Counted from the first letter of the stretch, positions 44,610 to 52,191 are shown. The stretch is DNA of 64,000 bases from Lachnospiraceae bacterium oral taxon 096 (GCA_018141845.1 CP073340.1:1947001-2011000); one strand, 5' to 3'. The notes: a model not told the origin generated them from the sequence alone. Numbers and translations are program-made.

Positions 44610-46100
44610 TCAAGAAGCTAAAGGTTCATCAGGAGGAAGCAGTCCTTCCTTTTGTAAAAGTTTTTTGGCTTGCTTGATAGCCTTAGCCTTCTGTTTTTCA
44701 GCTAAAGGTGCAGGCATATCGATTTTGTAAAGATCGCTTGGATTCCATACCTCTCCGGTAGACAGCATCCGGTAGATGGCTATAAGAATCATACGGGCAA
44801 TGGCAATAACAGCTCTTTTCTTGCCACGGCGTTTAACAAGGGATTCATATTTCGTTTTGTAGTAAGGAGACTTGTCAGATTTCACGGCTGCATGAGCACA
44901 CTGTACTAATGCAGGTTTGAGGTAGACACCGGCACGTGTAATACGGACAGATTTCTTCTTACCGGCAGATTCATTGTTGCCGGGGGTAAGACCTGCCCAA
45001 CAACATAAGCGTTTAGAATTACAAAACTGAGACATATCAATACCAATTTCGGAGATGATAGTAATTGCACTATCACGTTTGACACCCGGAATGGTAGTTA
45101 GTAACCGAATAGCTTTATCATAATCAGGATCGGAAGAAATCAAAGATTCAATCTGTTTATCTATATCATTGATTTCAGCTGTGATATAATCCATATGTGC
45201 GCGAATTAGGCGCATACGATATTTCTGGGCATCAGTCATCTGATATCCTTCGATAGATTCAATCACAGCGTCTTCTTTGGATTTGAGGCTCTTAAGAAGT
45301 TTTGAAGAGATTTCTTCATGGTTAATCGTAGTACCTGATTGTTCAAGCAGATAATCGATAATGGATGAGGATGACTTCCCAAAGATATCGGATACAACAG
45401 AATCTAATGCGATATTACAAACAGTAAGAGCATTCTGATATCTATTCTTTTCACTTGAACGGCAAGAAACAAGCTTGTAACGATATCTTGTGTATTCTCT
45501 AAGAATACGGATCAACCTACAAGGAATGTAGCTGCTTTTCACAAGTCCCAGTCGGAATAAGTCTCCAATCCATTTAGAATCTTTGGTATCGTCCTTGTTA
45601 CCCTTAACAGCTTTAACCCATTTGGGATTAGCAATGGTAACGTTGATTTGATCTTCGAGAAGATTAAAGACAGGAACCCAGTATTTACCTGTGGATTCCA
45701 TACAGACATCATGGCATTCATTTTTAAGAAGCCACGATTTAAAGTCTAAAATAGAATTGTTGAAGGTAGAGAATCGCTTCTTTTGATAAGAAGGTTCAAT
45801 ACCGGCGGTAGTTTTGATGATTGTGGCAACAAGAAAAGATTTGTGAACATCGACACCACAACAGGTTTGATAAGTAACTTTCATAGTGTAACTCCTTTCG
45901 CAAAAGATAAGAAGCCATTGACTGAACTGCCACACAATAAAACAAAGAGCTTTAACAATTCTTAGTGTACGGATTCATGATACCACTTATTTGTGCTTGA
46001 AAAGACAGAACTTACACTGATTTTTATGCTGTCTAAAACAGAGAAAGTTTTTACAACTTTACCTCCCGTGCTTTGTAGTATAGCTTCTTGTTATATATTT
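44500..46100 (-). mobile_element. IS110-family insertion element (approximate extent)
   Basis: The transposase gene with ~100-200 bases of noncoding DNA on each side. IS110 members have no inverted repeats and hold the bridge RNA in the noncoding end, so limits here are estimates. It separates the NYN gene from the cell-wall-binding gene. Confidence 0.5.
44610..45884 (-). CDS. IS110-family transposase (bridge-RNA-guided recombinase)
   Basis: 424 residues. The N-terminal RuvC-like DEDD domain has GVDVHKSFLVA, CMESTGKYW and KGNKDDTKDSKW (four acidic residues intact). The C-terminal Transposase_20 domain has LLTTIPGV and the serine-containing NNESAGKKKS. It therefore looks full length and active. 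ATG 45884 with AAAGGAG seven bases upstream is used; the open frame reaches 45935 without a ribosome binding site. Confidence 0.92.
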   Translation of the reverse strand: MKVTYQTCCGVDVHKSFLVATIIKTTAGIEPSYQKKRFSTFNNSILDFKSWLLKNECHDVCMESTGKYWVPVFNLLEDQINVTIANPKWVKAVKGNKDDTKDSKWIGDLFRLGLVKSSYIPCRLIRILREYTRYRYKLVSCRSSEKNRYQNALTVCNIALDSVVSDIFGKSSSSIIDYLLEQSGTTINHEEISSKLLKSLKSKEDAVIESIEGYQMTDAQKYRMRLIRAHMDYITAEINDIDKQIESLISSDPDYDKAIRLLTTIPGVKRDSAITIISEIGIDMSQFCNSKRLCCWAGLTPGNNESAGKKKSVRITRAGVYLKPALVQCAHAAVKSDKSPYYKTKYESLVKRRGKKRAVIAIARMILIAIYRMLSTGEVWNPSDLYKIDMPAPLAEKQKAKAIKQAKKLLQKEGLLPPDEPLAS

Positions 46101-46110
46101 TAAATCACAG
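45885..46110 (-). ncRNA. Candidate bridge RNA region upstream of the IS110 transposase
   Basis: About 220 noncoding bases preceding the transposase. In IS110-group elements the bridge RNA is encoded upstream of the gene (in the IS1111 group, downstream). Several short stems are possible, but I cannot define the loops by eye. Confidence 0.3.
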
Positions 46111-46175
46111 AGTTGAGATGTAAAACACTTTCATTACTATTTGTGCCGCGGCTTGCCCGCGGAATGGAGATTTTT

Positions 46176-46775
46176 ATGAAAAAACAGTTTTTGGCTGCCA
46201 CACTAGCAGTAATTACTACCGTAACCACTGCACTCTCTAGTGCTACTTTGGTTCAAGCTAACGAATGGAAGCGTGACAACATGGGATGGTGGTTCGTCAA
46301 TGATGCAGGAAATTATTATAAATCTTCTTGGCAAAACATCAGTGGAAAGTGGTATTACTTTGATGTAAGCGGATATATGGCTGCTTCTCGCTGGATTGGA
46401 AATTACTATGTCGGAGCAGATGGTGCAATGCTAACCAATACAACTACACCGGATGGCTATAAGGTTGGCCTTGATGGTGCTTGGATTCCTGCCACTACTT
46501 TGCCTGCACAAAGCCAAGCTTCTCAAACAACAACTACAAAACAACAGAGCACACAACAAAATACAAGTAAGGCAAGTACAAACTCTTCAAGTTCGAACTT
46601 CCTTACATCCACAATTCCTTCTGGAAGCTATTTTGTTGTCAACACAAGCTCAAAAAAATACCATTATCCAAGTTGTAGAATGGTCAATAAGATTAGCAAT
46701 GGCAATCGCAAGTATTCCACTGACGAATCTGCTTTACAGGCCAATGGCTATGTGCCTTGTCAGGTCTGTCATTAA
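46176..46775 (+). CDS. Secreted cell-wall-binding-repeat protein with Zn-ribbon-like tail
   Basis: 199 residues. Signal peptide MKKQFLAATLAVITTVTTAL to about ANA/VQAN at 30. Two to three choline-binding-type repeats (GWWFVNDAGNYYKSSWQ, GKWYYFDVSGYMAASRW, YYVGADGAML). Ser/Thr/Gln linker. C-terminal module YHYPSCRMVNKI ... GYVPCQVC, similar to the Ada-like/nuclease-tail metal-binding motif. Start 46176 has GGAG upstream. A small GC-rich hairpin (CCGCGG...CCGCGG) lies just before the ribosome binding site. Probably attached to the cell wall; function unknown. Confidence 0.78.
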   Translation: MKKQFLAATLAVITTVTTALSSATLVQANEWKRDNMGWWFVNDAGNYYKSSWQNISGKWYYFDVSGYMAASRWIGNYYVGADGAMLTNTTTPDGYKVGLDGAWIPATTLPAQSQASQTTTTKQQSTQQNTSKASTNSSSSNFLTSTIPSGSYFVVNTSSKKYHYPSCRMVNKISNGNRKYSTDESALQANGYVPCQVCH

Positions 46776-46831
46776 GTAAATTTGTATTTATTCGCTAACT
46801 TTAATAAATAGTTTAATAATTTTCACAAAAT

Positions 46832-46884
46832 TGCACCATATTCTTGAATCCAGTTTACAGTTTATCTGGCAGGACTATGGTGCA
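46832..46884 (+). terminator. Terminator of the cell-wall-binding gene
   Basis: TGCACCATA / TATGGTGCA outer stem with an inner CCAG/CTGG stem, followed by GTTTATTTATT. Confidence 0.7.
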
Positions 46885-47064
46885 GTTTATTTATTCATTT
46901 ATTTATCCTCTACCCTCGATAACTTTTTCTCATATATTTCAAAATCAATATCAATCAATGTTACCATTTCGGGAATATAAACTACATAAAAATCATTTTT
47001 TTAATAAATACTGGGTAAAATTTAACCATTTTTATCCTGTCTTCTCTCCCTTATATGATTTAGC

Positions 47065-47352
47065 TCATTTTGTCTTGCTCACACTTCTTACAGCTGGCAT
47101 AAATACATCTACTAAAGTTGTATATTCCCCATTTTCTAACTTGATTTCTGATAATTTACTTGCTGGCGGAATATCTTCACCATCTTCCTCTAACCCAAGA
47201 AGTACGCACCCTAATAATTCTTGTGCAGATACAAAGGCATCTTCATCAGTGTCTCCACAAGTTGCACAATCCAAATCTGGAAACAAAACAGAAATCCCTT
47301 TTTTTTCATATGAAAAAACTGCAGGATAGTAATATCTATCTCTTCTTCTCAT
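47065..47352 (-). CDS. HicB-family antitoxin-like protein, no HicA partner
   Basis: 95 residues with the HicB fold pattern: YYYPAVFSYEKKGISVLFPDLDCATCGDTDEDAF, then helix AQELLGCVLLGLEEDGEDIPPAS. No C-terminal DNA-binding domain is evident. The ATG at 47352 is preferred (GGTGAT seven bases upstream) to 47367. A short HicA reading frame is not seen on either side, so it is solitary or an orphan remnant. Confidence 0.75.
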   Translation of the reverse strand: MRRRDRYYYPAVFSYEKKGISVLFPDLDCATCGDTDEDAFVSAQELLGCVLLGLEEDGEDIPPASKLSEIKLENGEYTTLVDVFMPAVRSVSKTK

Positions 47353-47465
47353 ATCTATTATCACCATCCTCTTAAATCATCTGTATCACAACTTATATAA
47401 ACCACAAATTCACTCAACTGTTCATGTCTCCTAAATGTTTTTCTAAAATTGGCCTCTAACATCTC

Positions 47466-47583
47466 ACTTTTTATAAGCCCGTGCAAACCTCCCTACGACC
47501 TCACGCTTTAGCTTATAGCTCTTGGATATTCAACTAACTTTTGTCTCATACTTTCTTGTTGCCTTTGATTGTGCTGTTGCCAT
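47466..47583 (-). pseudogene. Decayed copy of the ribbon-helix-helix gene (copy A)
   Basis: The minus-strand frame starts MATAQSKATRKYETK and aligns with the intact 60-residue gene at 48105-48287 but has TGA where the intact copy has Trp (residue 18). It continues as KSYKLKREVVGRFARAYKK and stops early. The C-terminal third is missing. Confidence 0.8.
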
Positions 47584-47711
47584 TACCCTCTCCTTTTGTC
47601 CAAGTATGTCGTGATCAGATACCAGAGTCCTCTACCTAAGCTTGCAACAATGATTACAATGCCTACAATTTGCATAACTTTAGCAACTACTTTTAATGCT
47701 TCAATTAACAT
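47583..47711 (-). CDS. 42-residue small membrane protein (copy A)
   Basis: Frame of 42 residues with one hydrophobic helix (VMQIVGIVIIVASLGRGLWYL) and a basic end LDKRRG. The stop overlaps the next start (TAATG). About two thirds identical to the 45-residue copy at 48287-48424, with VGI.IIVASLGRG.WYLIT.YL.KRR conserved, so selection has kept the frame. Function unknown. Confidence 0.6.
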   Translation of the reverse strand: MLIEALKVVAKVMQIVGIVIIVASLGRGLWYLITTYLDKRRG

Positions 47712-47841
47712 CTTTACTTGAATGGGTTCTGTATTATTCTCTTTAGAGACTAGAACATCAGGTCAATTAACTTGCTTAATTATATGAACCAATGTTCTGG
47801 TTACAACTCCTATTAAAATCTATTTAACAACTGAATTGATT

Positions 47842-47886
47842 TTAATGGGAGTTTTTTCTCTTCTTTCGAGAACTTTGTTTCCCCAT
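47842..47886 (-). pseudogene. Frameshifted copy of the small basic peptide gene (copy A)
   Basis: Begins MGKQSSRKKRKNSH and stops. Removing one base restores TPIKINSVVK, matching the intact copy B peptide at 48562-48663. Preceded by a very good AGGAGGTGA ribosome binding site. Confidence 0.65.
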
Positions 47887-48068
47887 TCTGTTCACCTCCT
47901 TTCTACTCTTATATCATAATATATCTTATCTAATACATTAATACAATTTTAAAAATTCATAAATAAAATATACTAAATAGCTTCACCACTACTTGAAGGA
48001 ATAACTGCTTCTGCCCCCCCTCAGAAGTACCTTGAAAATTCTAATCTTGTCTTTCAAAAGCGACAAGA

Positions 48069-48095
48069 AAAGCACCCTATTGCTAGAGTGCTTTC
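48069..48095 (-). terminator. Terminator of the copy B mini-operon
   Basis: AAAGCAC / GTGCTTT stem followed on the minus strand by TTCTTG, just past the 48105 stop. Confidence 0.65.
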
Positions 48096-48104
48096 TATAC
48101 ATCG

Positions 48105-48287
48105 CTATTCGCTTTCTTTGATGAACTCTTCCATCATTCTCGCTAACTGCCCTGCTTGGCTAACGCCTTGCTTTTCACAAGCCTGTGCAAACCTCTCTAC
48201 GACCTCCCGCTTCAGCTTATAGGTCTTGGACATCCAACCAGCTTTCGCCTCATACTTTCTTGTTGCCTTTGATTGTGCCGTTGCCAT
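48105..48287 (-). CDS. Ribbon-helix-helix-like small protein (copy B)
   Basis: 60 residues: basic N-terminus MATAQSKATRKYEAK, then a strand-helix-helix pattern (YKLKREVVERFAQACEKQ, SQAGQLARMMEEFIKE) like CopG/Arc-type repressors or antitoxins. ATG 48287 with AAGGAG is the start. It is co-translated with the small membrane protein. It may bind the palindrome in its own promoter (48695-48716). Confidence 0.72.
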   Translation of the reverse strand: MATAQSKATRKYEAKAGWMSKTYKLKREVVERFAQACEKQGVSQAGQLARMMEEFIKESE

Positions 48288-48424
48288 TACCTTCTCCTTT
48301 TCTCTAAGTATTTTGTGATAAGATACCAAAATCCTCTGCCTAAGCTTGCAACAATAATTGCAATGCCTACATATTCTCCAATCTTTGACACAATTTCCAA
48401 TAGTTCTAACACTTTTACAATCAT
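48287..48424 (-). CDS. 45-residue small membrane protein (copy B)
   Basis: One predicted helix (IGEYVGIAIIVASLGRGFWYL) and a basic tail LEKRRR. The last base of the stop is shared with the next start. Conserved between two copies in the window. Could be a small toxin, a holin-like or signalling peptide; no family recognised. Confidence 0.65.
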   Translation of the reverse strand: MIVKVLELLEIVSKIGEYVGIAIIVASLGRGFWYLITKYLEKRRR

Positions 48425-48429
48425 AGCTT

Positions 48430-48560
48430 TACTTAAATGGGTTGTTGTGTTATTATTCTTTTATCAGAGGGCTGGTTTGCACCAACCCCCTGTCATCACT
48501 AGGAAAACATAGTGATGAGAAGATGGATAAGGTGATTGATTAACTTATTTGCTAAGTTAA
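48430..48560 (-). promoter_or_regulatory. Three consecutive hairpins between the small genes
   Basis: Minus strand order: TTAACTTA...TAAGTTAA (48560-48539), CATCACTA...TAGTGATG (about 48517-48493), GGTTGGT...AACCAGCC (about 48489-48470). They separate the basic peptide gene from the membrane-protein gene. No T-tract follows, so they look like RNA-structure or replication/processing signals more than terminators. Confidence 0.4.
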
Positions 48561-48561
48561 C

Positions 48562-48663
48562 CTATATCCCTATCAAGACTCCTTTTAAAATTTCCTTTGT
48601 TAGCGGATTGATTTTGTTAGGAGTCTTTTTATTTCTCTTCTTTCGAGAACTTCGTTTCCCCAT
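48562..48663 (-). CDS. 33-residue basic peptide (copy B)
   Basis: Frame MGKRSSRKKRNKKTPNKI, then a mildly hydrophobic end KEILKGVLIGI. It has an AGAAGG ribosome binding site and its own promoter immediately upstream. Its duplicate is frameshifted. Function unknown. Confidence 0.5.
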   Translation of the reverse strand: MGKRSSRKKRNKKTPNKINPLTKEILKGVLIGI

Positions 48664-48689
48664 TTTGTTTACCTTCTTTCTACTCTTAT

Positions 48690-48718
48690 ATTATGATATA
48701 TCGTGTCCGATATATCAA
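48690..48718 (-). promoter_or_regulatory. Promoter with operator palindrome for the mini-operon
   Basis: Minus strand TTGATA (48718-48713), 17-base spacer, CATAAT (48695-48690). The palindrome GATATATCG...CGATATATC (48695-48716) fills the spacer, a classic place for an autorepressor. The equivalent site in copy A is degenerate. Confidence 0.65.
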
Positions 48719-48813
48719 TGTAATTTTGAAAATTTGTGAATAAAATATACTAAATTTTTTTATTATAACTATTAAAAATCACCCTAGAGTTTTCTAATAT
48801 GCCTTTATCTAAA

Positions 48814-49405
48814 CTAAGATTGCAAGTATAACAAACTAAAGGTCTCTCGGTCTTTTGGAGTGAAAAGCGTTTGTGTGTCACACCACTTTGTCTTCTCATT
48901 AAAGCACTCTTTTACCTCAAATAGCCCAGTGTTTCTATCGGCGTATGGCATTACCTTCCCTCGCGTATCCCTATAAACATACTTCTTTTCGAGTAGGAAG
49001 TTCACAAAGTCAATTTGCCTAATACTTAATTGCTTCGCCGCCTCTCTAAAGTTCGTCAACAAGTTTCGGTCAATCAGTTCGTCAAAATAATCTGCTTTCG
49101 TTTACAATATTTGTTTCTCGACGGTCAACACTGAATTTTCTGCCGTTAGCAAGCTTATTCTTGCCTCTGTCTCTTCAAGCGTCTTCTGTGCTACTTGTAA
49201 CGCCCTTACCATCAACTCCTCAGAACTCATCTCTGCCTATCCACTGATATAACCGCCGTGCTTGCGGATTGATGGAAAAACTTCTGAGGTCACCCATTTC
49301 TTGAAAGCTTTCGCATTCGGTAAGTGCTCGAGAGAATAAGACTATAAAGCCCAGACTCGTTGATGATAGTCAATTCTTGACTTCCTCCAAGAGTGTCATA
49401 TTTTG
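48814..49405 (-). pseudogene. Broken phage antirepressor (BRO-N / KilAC)
   Basis: Reading the minus strand from about 49405: KYDTLGGSQELTIINESGLY, LILSS, then a frameshift to LPNAKAFKKWVTSEVFPS and HGGYISG followed by a TAG, AEMSSEELMVRALQVAQ, a second stop, and finally the KilAC (ANT) C-terminal domain from about 49062 (RQIDFVNFLLEKKYVYR, PYADRNTGLFEVKE, TLFTPKDRE). One frameshift and two stops, with the start lost. Relic of a prophage control region. Confidence 0.82.
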
Positions 49406-49425
49406 TTACTCCCTTGTGTCACCTG

Positions 49426-49719
49426 CTAACTGTTCAACTGCTTCATCACATCATCGCAAAACAGAAAGTAAATCCCCTTGGGCGATATTCTCATTCCTGA
49501 GATGGTAAAGGATATTCCGCTAATTGACTTAACTTCTTTCAGCCCATCAACATATCCAAGACTAATCAAGCTAGAAAGGATGTACTGGTAATATTTCTCA
49601 CCAATGCACAAACTTTCAGAAGATAGCAATGTAAAATCAATATCTTTATCACTCTTTAGGCACTCGTATAGATAAGTCAAAATCTTATGAACAATTACAA
49701 AATAATCGTTACTAGCCAT
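49426..49719 (-). CDS. YjcQ-family phage-associated protein
   Basis: 97 residues: MASNDYFVIVHKILTYLYEC, then SLISLGYVDGLK and ISPKGIYFL, the winged-helix-like pattern of YjcQ proteins carried by prophages and conjugative elements. AAGAGG is eight bases from ATG 49719; the ATG at 49725 overlaps the previous stop (TAATG) and is an alternative. Confidence 0.65.
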   Translation of the reverse strand: MASNDYFVIVHKILTYLYECLKSDKDIDFTLLSSESLCIGEKYYQYILSSLISLGYVDGLKEVKSISGISFTISGMRISPKGIYFLFCDDVMKQLNS

Positions 49720-49724
49720 ACGCA

Positions 49725-49976
49725 TTACCTCTTTTCTTTTTTACGCTTTTCTGACTCCATCCAACGCGTATACTCCTCCAAAAAAGCCTTATCTATTCTC
49801 TCTTGCTCTTCTGGTGACACTTTTCTTACTTCTCCAACTGTTATCCCTTTAGGTATATCAATGCGTTTTAGCCACTTCTTATCCTCTTCACTGAGACCAC
49901 TATGGACAATCTCTTCCTTTTCCTCGAAGCTCAATTCTCCACTCAACCACTTTTTCTTTTGCTCCTCTGTTATCAT
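49725..49976 (-). CDS. Small charged helical protein, unknown
   Basis: 83 residues, highly charged (MITEEQKKKWLSGELSFEEK ... RWMESEKRKKEKR). GGAGG five bases before ATG 49976. No family recognised. Coupled to the YjcQ gene by TAATG. Confidence 0.55.
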   Translation of the reverse strand: MITEEQKKKWLSGELSFEEKEEIVHSGLSEEDKKWLKRIDIPKGITVGEVRKVSPEEQERIDKAFLEEYTRWMESEKRKKEKR

Positions 49977-50014
49977 GTTACTTCCTCCAAACCACAAGTG
50001 CTTTAATTCTTAAT

Positions 50015-50242
50015 CTAATACCACATTATAATTTTTTCACTTGGCAACTGCTTAGTATTTCTAAAAAATTTCACTGCATGATTTGCATGACTTTTACACC
50101 ACTCATATCCTTCAGGGTATACAACAACAGAATCTTTTTCGCCTCGTGAATATACAATTGTTCCTGGAGTTGTGCAATCTTCAGGATAAAAATCACACCT
50201 AACAATGTCACCTTTTTCTCTTATATTTCTTAATTCTACCAT
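50015..50242 (-). CDS. Small protein, candidate immunity partner of the toxin-like tail
   Basis: 75 residues (MVELRNIREKGDIVRCDFYP ... SEKIIMWY), start at 50242 with GGAGGAG four bases upstream, inside the end of the toxin-like frame. Small, mostly beta. Immunity genes directly follow toxin C-termini in polymorphic toxin loci, hence the suggestion. Not recognised by family. Confidence 0.5.
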   Translation of the reverse strand: MVELRNIREKGDIVRCDFYPEDCTTPGTIVYSRGEKDSVVVYPEGYEWCKSHANHAVKFFRNTKQLPSEKIIMWY

Positions 50243-50672
50243 AAAACTCCTCCGCCTCCTTGCCATAATTATATACTTCTGAAGTTTTCTTATGTGCTTC
50301 TGCTTGCGAAAGTCCTTTTTTCATTAAGTCTTTTTCCATAATAATCTCGTGGTTAATCAATGTAAAATCATGTGATTCCGGCTTCCCTTGCATTAACCTT
50401 TGCCAACTTTGAGCCATCATAAAATCTGGATCAAATCTTGCAATTCTTCCCCCTCCTAAGTCATGCTCGTCAATAAAAATATAATTTTTAATTGCTTGAA
50501 TTTCCTCTTTACTTCTACCAGTTGTTCTAGCAATTTTAGTTACATCTGTCTTCATAGTTCTTACTAAAGCATAATACCTTTCCGCATGCTCATCCGCTTC
50601 CGTACTATTTGGATCTCGTGCACCACTCACAGCTCCTGACTGTATTATATCGTTATTACCATTCCCCTTCAA
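50208..50672 (-). pseudogene. Toxin-like C-terminal module detached from a minor head protein
   Basis: 154-residue frame opening with TTG. ADEHAERYYALVRTMKTDV, KNYIFIDEHDLGGG and FDPDFMMAQSWQRLM form a module that I recognise as a tail fused to phage head-morphogenesis proteins and polymorphic toxins; no catalytic mechanism is asserted. One missing base in an A-run (six A near 50680) separates it from the head-protein frame. Confidence 0.6.
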
Positions 50673-50733
50673 TACTTTTTTACCTCATAGCTGACAAAGC
50701 ACCGGCAATTGATGTCCTCCCCCGCAACGCCAC

Positions 50734-51462
50734 TCATGCCAGGACTGCTGTTGCCCCAGATGGGAGCTGAAATGGCTCATTGACAAGCACGCTCTGACCT
50801 TCCATCTTCACATGGTTGTATTGACCATTGCTGGTATGCTTCCATCCTTTCTTGGTCTTTCTTACACTGTTTGGACGGACTCGTTCGTCCTTCATCGTGT
50901 GCCACACCTTCACGATTTCAAAACCAGCGGGAGCAAGCTTTGATACTAAGTCACTTGCTGCGTCATGGTTTCCCTGTTCTCGAACTCGATGGGCTTCTGT
51001 TCGAACAATACGCACTGACTTAGCATAGCTTCCACCTGTACCGTTATCACCAATCAAAGCCTTTTGTACTCGCTTAGCCATCGTATCGAATCGGTCTCCG
51101 ACGGATAACCCAATGCCCACCGCCTGCTTAATCCCATAAATGATATTTGCTCGATTTCGCTCTAGCTGTGTAGGTAAACTTAATCCGTGAATCGGATTGT
51201 TGACAGCCGCCCTTAAGGAACGAACACTTGCAAAAGTAGATGCTAGGTCTTGATTATCCACAGCCTTTTCTACTGCCTGAACCATTCTACTGTAGACATT
51301 AGAATAGGTCTGTTCAACTGTCTCTGTAATCAACCTCTGCTCTACCAATGTGACATCATTCATCCTCGATTGGACTTCCTGTAGTAATCTGGCATCTAAG
51401 GCATTCTTGTGTAGCTGAGCATAAGTTAACAGTCCATTTTCATCAGCATAGTTGGCATACAT
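50734..51462 (-). pseudogene. Phage minor head protein (SPP1 gp7 / Mu gpF family), degenerate
   Basis: 242-residue frame with the Phage_Mu_F core: KSVRIVRTEAHRVREQGNHD, KVWHTMKDERVRPN, MEGQSVLVNEPFQLPSGATA. A frameshift at the end hides the conserved tail, which is readable in another frame as MSGVAGEDINCRCFVSYEVKK. The N-terminal half of the usual protein is missing upstream of 51462. In phages this protein sits at the portal and helps DNA packaging and injection. Confidence 0.8.
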
Positions 51463-51547
51463 ATCGCCCAGACTAAAACTATAAACTTTTCACTGATTTA
51501 AAGGTGACAACTGGATATTAAAATCTACTCTGTCCAAAAAAGCAAAA

Positions 51548-51575
51548 AGCCCACAAGCATCACTGCTTGCAGGCT
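51548..51575 (-). terminator. Terminator after the tRNA cluster
   Basis: AGCCTGCAAGC / GCTTGTGGGCT stem followed by TTTTTGCTTTTTT on the minus strand, immediately 3' of tRNA-Thr. Confidence 0.88.
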
Positions 51576-51583
51576 TATCTTCC

Positions 51584-51656
51584 AGCTCATAGCCGGACTC
51601 GAACCGGCGACCTACTCATTACGAATGAGTTGCGCTACCAACTGCGCTATATAAGC
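51584..51656 (-). tRNA. tRNA-Thr (CGT)
   Basis: 73-nt cloverleaf: acceptor GCTTATA/TATGAGC, D-stem GCGC, anticodon loop TTCGTAA (CGT), T-loop TTCGAGT. CCA not encoded. Confidence 0.93.
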
Positions 51657-51684
51657 AAAAAGTGAACCATTCAGGTTCACTTAA

Positions 51685-51756
51685 TGACCGATCCGGGAAT
51701 CGAACCCGGGTTTACGCCGTGAGAGGGCGTCGTCTTGACCGCTTGACCAATCGGCC
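51685..51756 (-). tRNA. tRNA-Glu (CTC), copy 1
   Basis: 72-nt cloverleaf starting GGCCGAT, anticodon stem ACGCC/GGCGT with loop CTCTCAC (CTC), T-loop TTCGATT, discriminator A. CCA not encoded. Identical to the next copy. Confidence 0.93.
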
Positions 51757-51823
51757 TAAATGCTCAGGTAGTATAGCATAATGGTATACCTATGTCAACT
51801 ATTTTAATCAAAGTTCTTTGGAG

Positions 51824-51895
51824 TGACCGATCCGGGAATCGAACCCGGGTTTACGCCGTGAGAGGGCGTCGTCTTGACCGCTTGACCAATCGGCC
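51824..51895 (-). tRNA. tRNA-Glu (CTC), copy 2
   Basis: Identical 72-nt sequence to copy 1, separated by 67 bases of unrelated AT-rich DNA that contains a possible promoter-like TATAGCATAAT. Confidence 0.93.
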
Positions 51896-51918
51896 TAAGT
51901 ACTTTGACTTTAAAAATC

Positions 51919-51992
51919 TCGAGGCGACAAGATTCGAACTTGCGACCTCAGCGTCCCGAACGCTGCGCTCCACCAAACTGAGCCACGCCTCG
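51919..51992 (-). tRNA. tRNA-Pro (CGG)
   Basis: 74-nt cloverleaf: acceptor CGAGGCG/CGCCTCG, anticodon stem CAGCG/CGCTG with loop TTCGGGA (CGG), T-loop TTCGAAT, discriminator A. Confidence 0.93.
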
Positions 51993-52059
51993 TTACCTGT
52001 GTAAGTATAGGATAATTTTCTGAATTTGTCAACCATTTTTGAAAACTTTTTTATCAAAA

Positions 52060-52108
52060 AATAGAATTCTCAAAAATGCGATTAACCTGCACTTTTAAGA
52101 ATTCTATT
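52060..52108 (-). terminator. Terminator after the sigma-like gene
   Basis: AATAGAATTCT / AGAATTCTATT stem followed on the minus strand by TTTTTGAT. Confidence 0.75.
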
Positions 52109-52191
52109 CCCTCATCTTTGTCTCAAACTTAATGTTGTCTCTGTAATATTAATTAGTAAATTAGAATATTAGTATCTTCGTATCTCTCTAA

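Noticed and set aside
48290..48780. Plus-strand small frames at 48273 and 48536
   Set aside because: They run antisense to the copy B mini-operon, which has matched promoter, ribosome binding sites and a second copy; the plus-strand frames lack these.
51757..51823. Fifth tRNA between the two tRNA-Glu genes
   Set aside because: The 67-base spacer has no cloverleaf or T-loop signature.
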